From: Anaerolineales bacterium
Lineage (GTDB): Bacteria > Chloroflexota > Anaerolineae > Anaerolineales > UBA11858
DNA: 34,222 nucleotides
Reading direction: 5' to 3'
Assembly: GCA_016783125.1 (NCBI GenBank)
Contig: JADHXE010000011.1
Coordinates: 1-34,222, forward strand
The notes under the pieces were generated by a model, which had not been told where the DNA came from, did no database searches, and saw only the letters and a list, made by a program, of their open reading frames with translations. The position numbers were made by a program, and so were the translations under genes. Below are positions 32,151-34,222 of the stretch, piece after piece (positions within the stretch are counted from its first letter, which is position 1; each line of letters begins with the position of its first letter).

Positions 32151-33341
32151 CTAGGGAGTAATCAGCAAGTGGATTGTAAAAGTCGTCCCCACATCCACTT
32201 CGCTTTCGACCTCGATATGTCCCCCGTGGCCTTCGATGATGCGTTTGACAATTGAAAGCCCTAAACCAGTGCCTTGGGACATACGCTCGGAACCGGGCAC
32301 CCGGAAGAATTTGCTGAATAACCTGTCTAAGTATTTTTGGGGGATACCAACACCCGTGTCGCTGATCGAGATGTGAATTTCATCAGGAGCAGCTTCAGCT
32401 TTGAGCAGCACTCTGCCGCCTGCAAGGGTGTATTTGATGGCGTTGCTCAAAAGGTTGAGCACAGCTTGTTTGATTTTGTCACAGTCCCCTTTTATCATAG
32501 GCAGTTCATCGGGAATCTCGATATTACAGAATAAGCCGCTCTCTTCGGCCTGGTCGATGATCAGTTGGAAGCATTCGTTGAGTAGAACGTTGAGATCGAA
32601 AGCATCAATCTGGAATTGGGAGCGACCTGACTCCAGCCGGGCGACATTCAAGAAATCGGTCGACATCTCCGCCAGGCGCACCCTCTCTCTTTGAATGTTT
32701 TTTGCTAATTGTTCCCTTTTGTCGTCTGTGATCTCTGGATGGGTGAGTAGGTGAGTGGCAGTGCGCAAGGATGCCAGGGGGGTGCGCAATTCGTGCACGA
32801 ATTCAGAGATCAGGTCGAATTGTTGGAAGAGACGCGAGTTTTCTATCGCCACAGCCGCTTGGACGCCCAGGGTCATCAGGGCCTCCTGGTCATCTGATGA
32901 AAATTTTCCATTGCGCTTATTGATAGCTTCCAATACCCCGCTGACTTTATCCTTGGCGATCAAGGGCACGCCCAGGAGAGACTTTGTTGTAATCCCCAGC
33001 GACTGGCCTACCTGTTGATAATGACGTTCATCTTGCTTTGTGTCATGGATGATCATGGGTTGGCGGTTCTTGACGATCCATCCGGCGATGCTGCTTTCGA
33101 CGGGCACATCCAAGCCCCGCAGGAGGGGACCATCAAATTGGGAGGCAACTTGGAAGTAGAGCCGTTCTAACCTTTCATCGTAGAGCAGTATCGAAGCCGC
33201 CTCGGCTCCTGTCAACTCGGCCGCAGCCTGGACGATACGCTTTAGCAGGATATCCAGATCGAGCGTCGATGCCAAATCGCGGGAGATCGAGATTATCTTT
33301 TTGTAACGAGATATTTGCGAAATTTCTGCTTTATCAGTCAT
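32151..33341 (-). CDS. GAF-domain sensor histidine kinase
   Basis: A 396-residue soluble kinase. A GAF domain (about 10-180 from the chosen start) has typical elements (AASILLYDE, SSIAGWIVKNRQP, SLLGVPLIAKDKVSGVLEAINK). The HisKA box is FVHELRTPLASLRT. The ATPase domain has N-box NLLSNAIKYT, G1 DTGVGIP, F-box and GTGLGLSIVKRI. No membrane segment or receiver is present. The track begins at 33383; the Met at 33341 (MTDKAEISQ) overlaps the sirtuin stop by eight bases, a typical coupled arrangement, so I use it. The ligand of the GAF domain is unknown and no response regulator is adjacent, so its partner lies elsewhere. Confidence 0.92.
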   Translation of the reverse strand: MTDKAEISQISRYKKIISISRDLASTLDLDILLKRIVQAAAELTGAEAASILLYDERLERLYFQVASQFDGPLLRGLDVPVESSIAGWIVKNRQPMIIHDTKQDERHYQQVGQSLGITTKSLLGVPLIAKDKVSGVLEAINKRNGKFSSDDQEALMTLGVQAAVAIENSRLFQQFDLISEFVHELRTPLASLRTATHLLTHPEITDDKREQLAKNIQRERVRLAEMSTDFLNVARLESGRSQFQIDAFDLNVLLNECFQLIIDQAEESGLFCNIEIPDELPMIKGDCDKIKQAVLNLLSNAIKYTLAGGRVLLKAEAAPDEIHISISDTGVGIPQKYLDRLFSKFFRVPGSERMSQGTGLGLSIVKRIIEGHGGHIEVESEVDVGTTFTIHLLITP

Positions 33342-34104
33342 TGAGAATCTCGGCGGCCAGGGATGGGATAATATCAGCGACATCGCCAGTCAGCACGGCG
33401 GAAGCCTGCCCATCGACATAAGTTTCGGATTTGTTGATCACGATAATGTCCGAGCCATTTTCCCTGGCTTTGGCCGGTAAGCCAGCCACGGGCATAACAG
33501 CTAATGAGGAGCCTGCCACCAACATCAAGTCACAGTTTTCACTGGCCTGACGGGCCTCAAGCCAGATTTTAGCTGGCAGCTGTTCTTCGAAGAGCACCGC
33601 GTCGGGTTTGAGGATGCATTCGCAATCCGGACAGCGGGGAATATCGCCGTGTTCGATATATGCGCCTATAAAATCGCTTGATGGATACTGATGATAACAG
33701 CCCACACATGTCAGCGTATTCAACGTCCCATGCACTTCCAGGACATGTTTCGAGCCAGCGCGCTGATGCAGGCCATCGATGTTCTGGGTGATGATTGTGC
33801 GGATAAAGCCGCCGTTTTCCAATTGGGCCAGGGCCACATGCGCGGGATTGGGTTGAGCGTTGAGCATATGGCTGGCCAGCGGGCGCAGCCATTCAAAAAA
33901 CCGTTCCGGATGATATCGGAACGATGATAACGAGGCTACTTCCATGGGAAGGAAACGGGTCCATAATCCACTACCCGCTGATCGGAAATCTGGAATTCCG
34001 GAGGAAGTTGAGCTGCCCGCCCCCGTAAGTACTACAGCATGTTGAGCGTTTTTAATAAGATCAACGGCTCTATTGAAAGCTGTATCCTGGGGGCGAGTCG
34101 TCAT
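33334..34104 (-). CDS. cobB: Sir2-family NAD-dependent protein deacylase
   Basis: A 256-residue sirtuin. NAD-binding motif GAGSSTSSGIPDFRS, catalytic region TQNIDGLHQRAG with the active-site His in EVHGT, four zinc Cys (CVGC .. CPDC) and the GSSLAVMPVAGLP and VINKSET segments are all present. It removes acyl groups from lysines using NAD, giving nicotinamide and O-acyl-ADP-ribose. Length and motifs fit the class III/U bacterial enzymes; the substrate range (acetyl versus succinyl) is not clear because the YxxR residues typical of desuccinylases are not evident. No good Shine-Dalgarno precedes the ATG. It overlaps the histidine-kinase gene downstream. Confidence 0.94.
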   Translation of the reverse strand: MTTRPQDTAFNRAVDLIKNAQHAVVLTGAGSSTSSGIPDFRSAGSGLWTRFLPMEVASLSSFRYHPERFFEWLRPLASHMLNAQPNPAHVALAQLENGGFIRTIITQNIDGLHQRAGSKHVLEVHGTLNTLTCVGCYHQYPSSDFIGAYIEHGDIPRCPDCECILKPDAVLFEEQLPAKIWLEARQASENCDLMLVAGSSLAVMPVAGLPAKARENGSDIIVINKSETYVDGQASAVLTGDVADIIPSLAAEILND

Positions 34105-34197
34105 CGAAGGAGTTTTGACAATGCAAAAATCTTGGAAATTTCGATTTTCTTGTATGTGCAGTTATTATTTAGGACTTACGCACTTGCGCAGGAAAAG

Positions 34198-34222
34198 CCC
34201 GAAAATAGGGGTGTGTGGGGTG
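34198..34222. repeat. Left half of hairpin repeat, cut by window edge
   Basis: CCCGAAAATAGGGGTGTGTGGGG matches the left arm of the hairpin family. The bases before it (AGGACTTACGCA, 34171-34182) resemble terminal sequences of other small elements, but nothing firm can be said. Confidence 0.65.

Overview
The window looks like a chromosomal contig from an environmental bacterium, most plausibly a member of the Chloroflexota (Anaerolineae-like). That placement is an inference. It rests on a mid-range base composition (about half G+C by eye), the gene set (b6-type cytochrome next to an HdrDE-like protein and an FrhB-like protein, inositol-phosphate synthase, very long BNR-repeat lipoproteins) and the many short-period repeat arrays between genes. 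No rRNA, tRNA, phage, integrase or CRISPR array was recognised. Both ends of the window stop inside copies of the same hairpin repeat, as if the contig broke at repeats.

Layout. 1-1 kb: patatin-like phospholipase. 1-6.4 kb (minus): a two-gene unit encoding a giant BNR/sortilin-like lipoprotein and an exported five-heme cytochrome c. 6.4-7.4 kb (plus): a small membrane protein and a decayed esterase. 7.4-10 kb (minus): an exported alpha/beta-hydrolase-like protein and a membrane protein. 10.3-15.4 kb (minus): a respiratory operon, c-heme-fused cytochrome b6, subunit IV, Rieske protein, HdrDE-like membrane Fe-S protein and FrhB/FdhB-like Fe-S protein, with a CRP-type palindrome upstream. 15.4-16 kb: gene-free block of nested inverted repeats, including a 152-bp MITE-like element with 10-bp flanking direct repeats. 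16-20.1 kb (plus): copper operon csoR - copZ-like - SHOCT protein - copA - redoxin. The redoxin has an in-frame TGA exactly at the first position of its CxxC active site, followed by a bacterial-SECIS-like hairpin, so it is a strong selenoprotein candidate. 20.4-25.3 kb (plus): three signalling genes (degenerate REC-GGDEF, intact REC-GGDEF, hybrid histidine kinase). 25.4-30.3 kb (minus): inositol-3-phosphate synthase, ribulose-phosphate epimerase, ribose-5-phosphate isomerase and transketolase. 30.5-31.9 kb (plus): AbiEii-type toxin with a frameshifted antitoxin-like gene, then a frameshifted GAF-like gene. 32.1-34.1 kb (minus): sirtuin and GAF-histidine kinase.

How the parts may work together. 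The copper operon should be derepressed by Cu(I) through CsoR, with CopZ handing copper to CopA for export. The redoxin is translationally coupled to copA and probably does thiol or copper redox chemistry outside the membrane. In the respiratory operon the HdrDE/FrhB-like pair probably exchanges electrons between a soluble donor and menaquinone, and the b6/Rieske complex oxidises menaquinol. The carbohydrate genes cover much of the non-oxidative pentose phosphate pathway plus inositol-lipid precursor synthesis.

Repeats are a main feature. A family of imperfect hairpins (terminal GGGTGYGTTTCA / TGAAACRYACCC, core CCGAAAWAGGGGTGTG) recurs at about eight places. Separately, arrays of 7-bp (or 8-bp) units fill intergenic spacers, and three appear to have entered coding sequence: at the hdrDE N-terminus and twice in copA.
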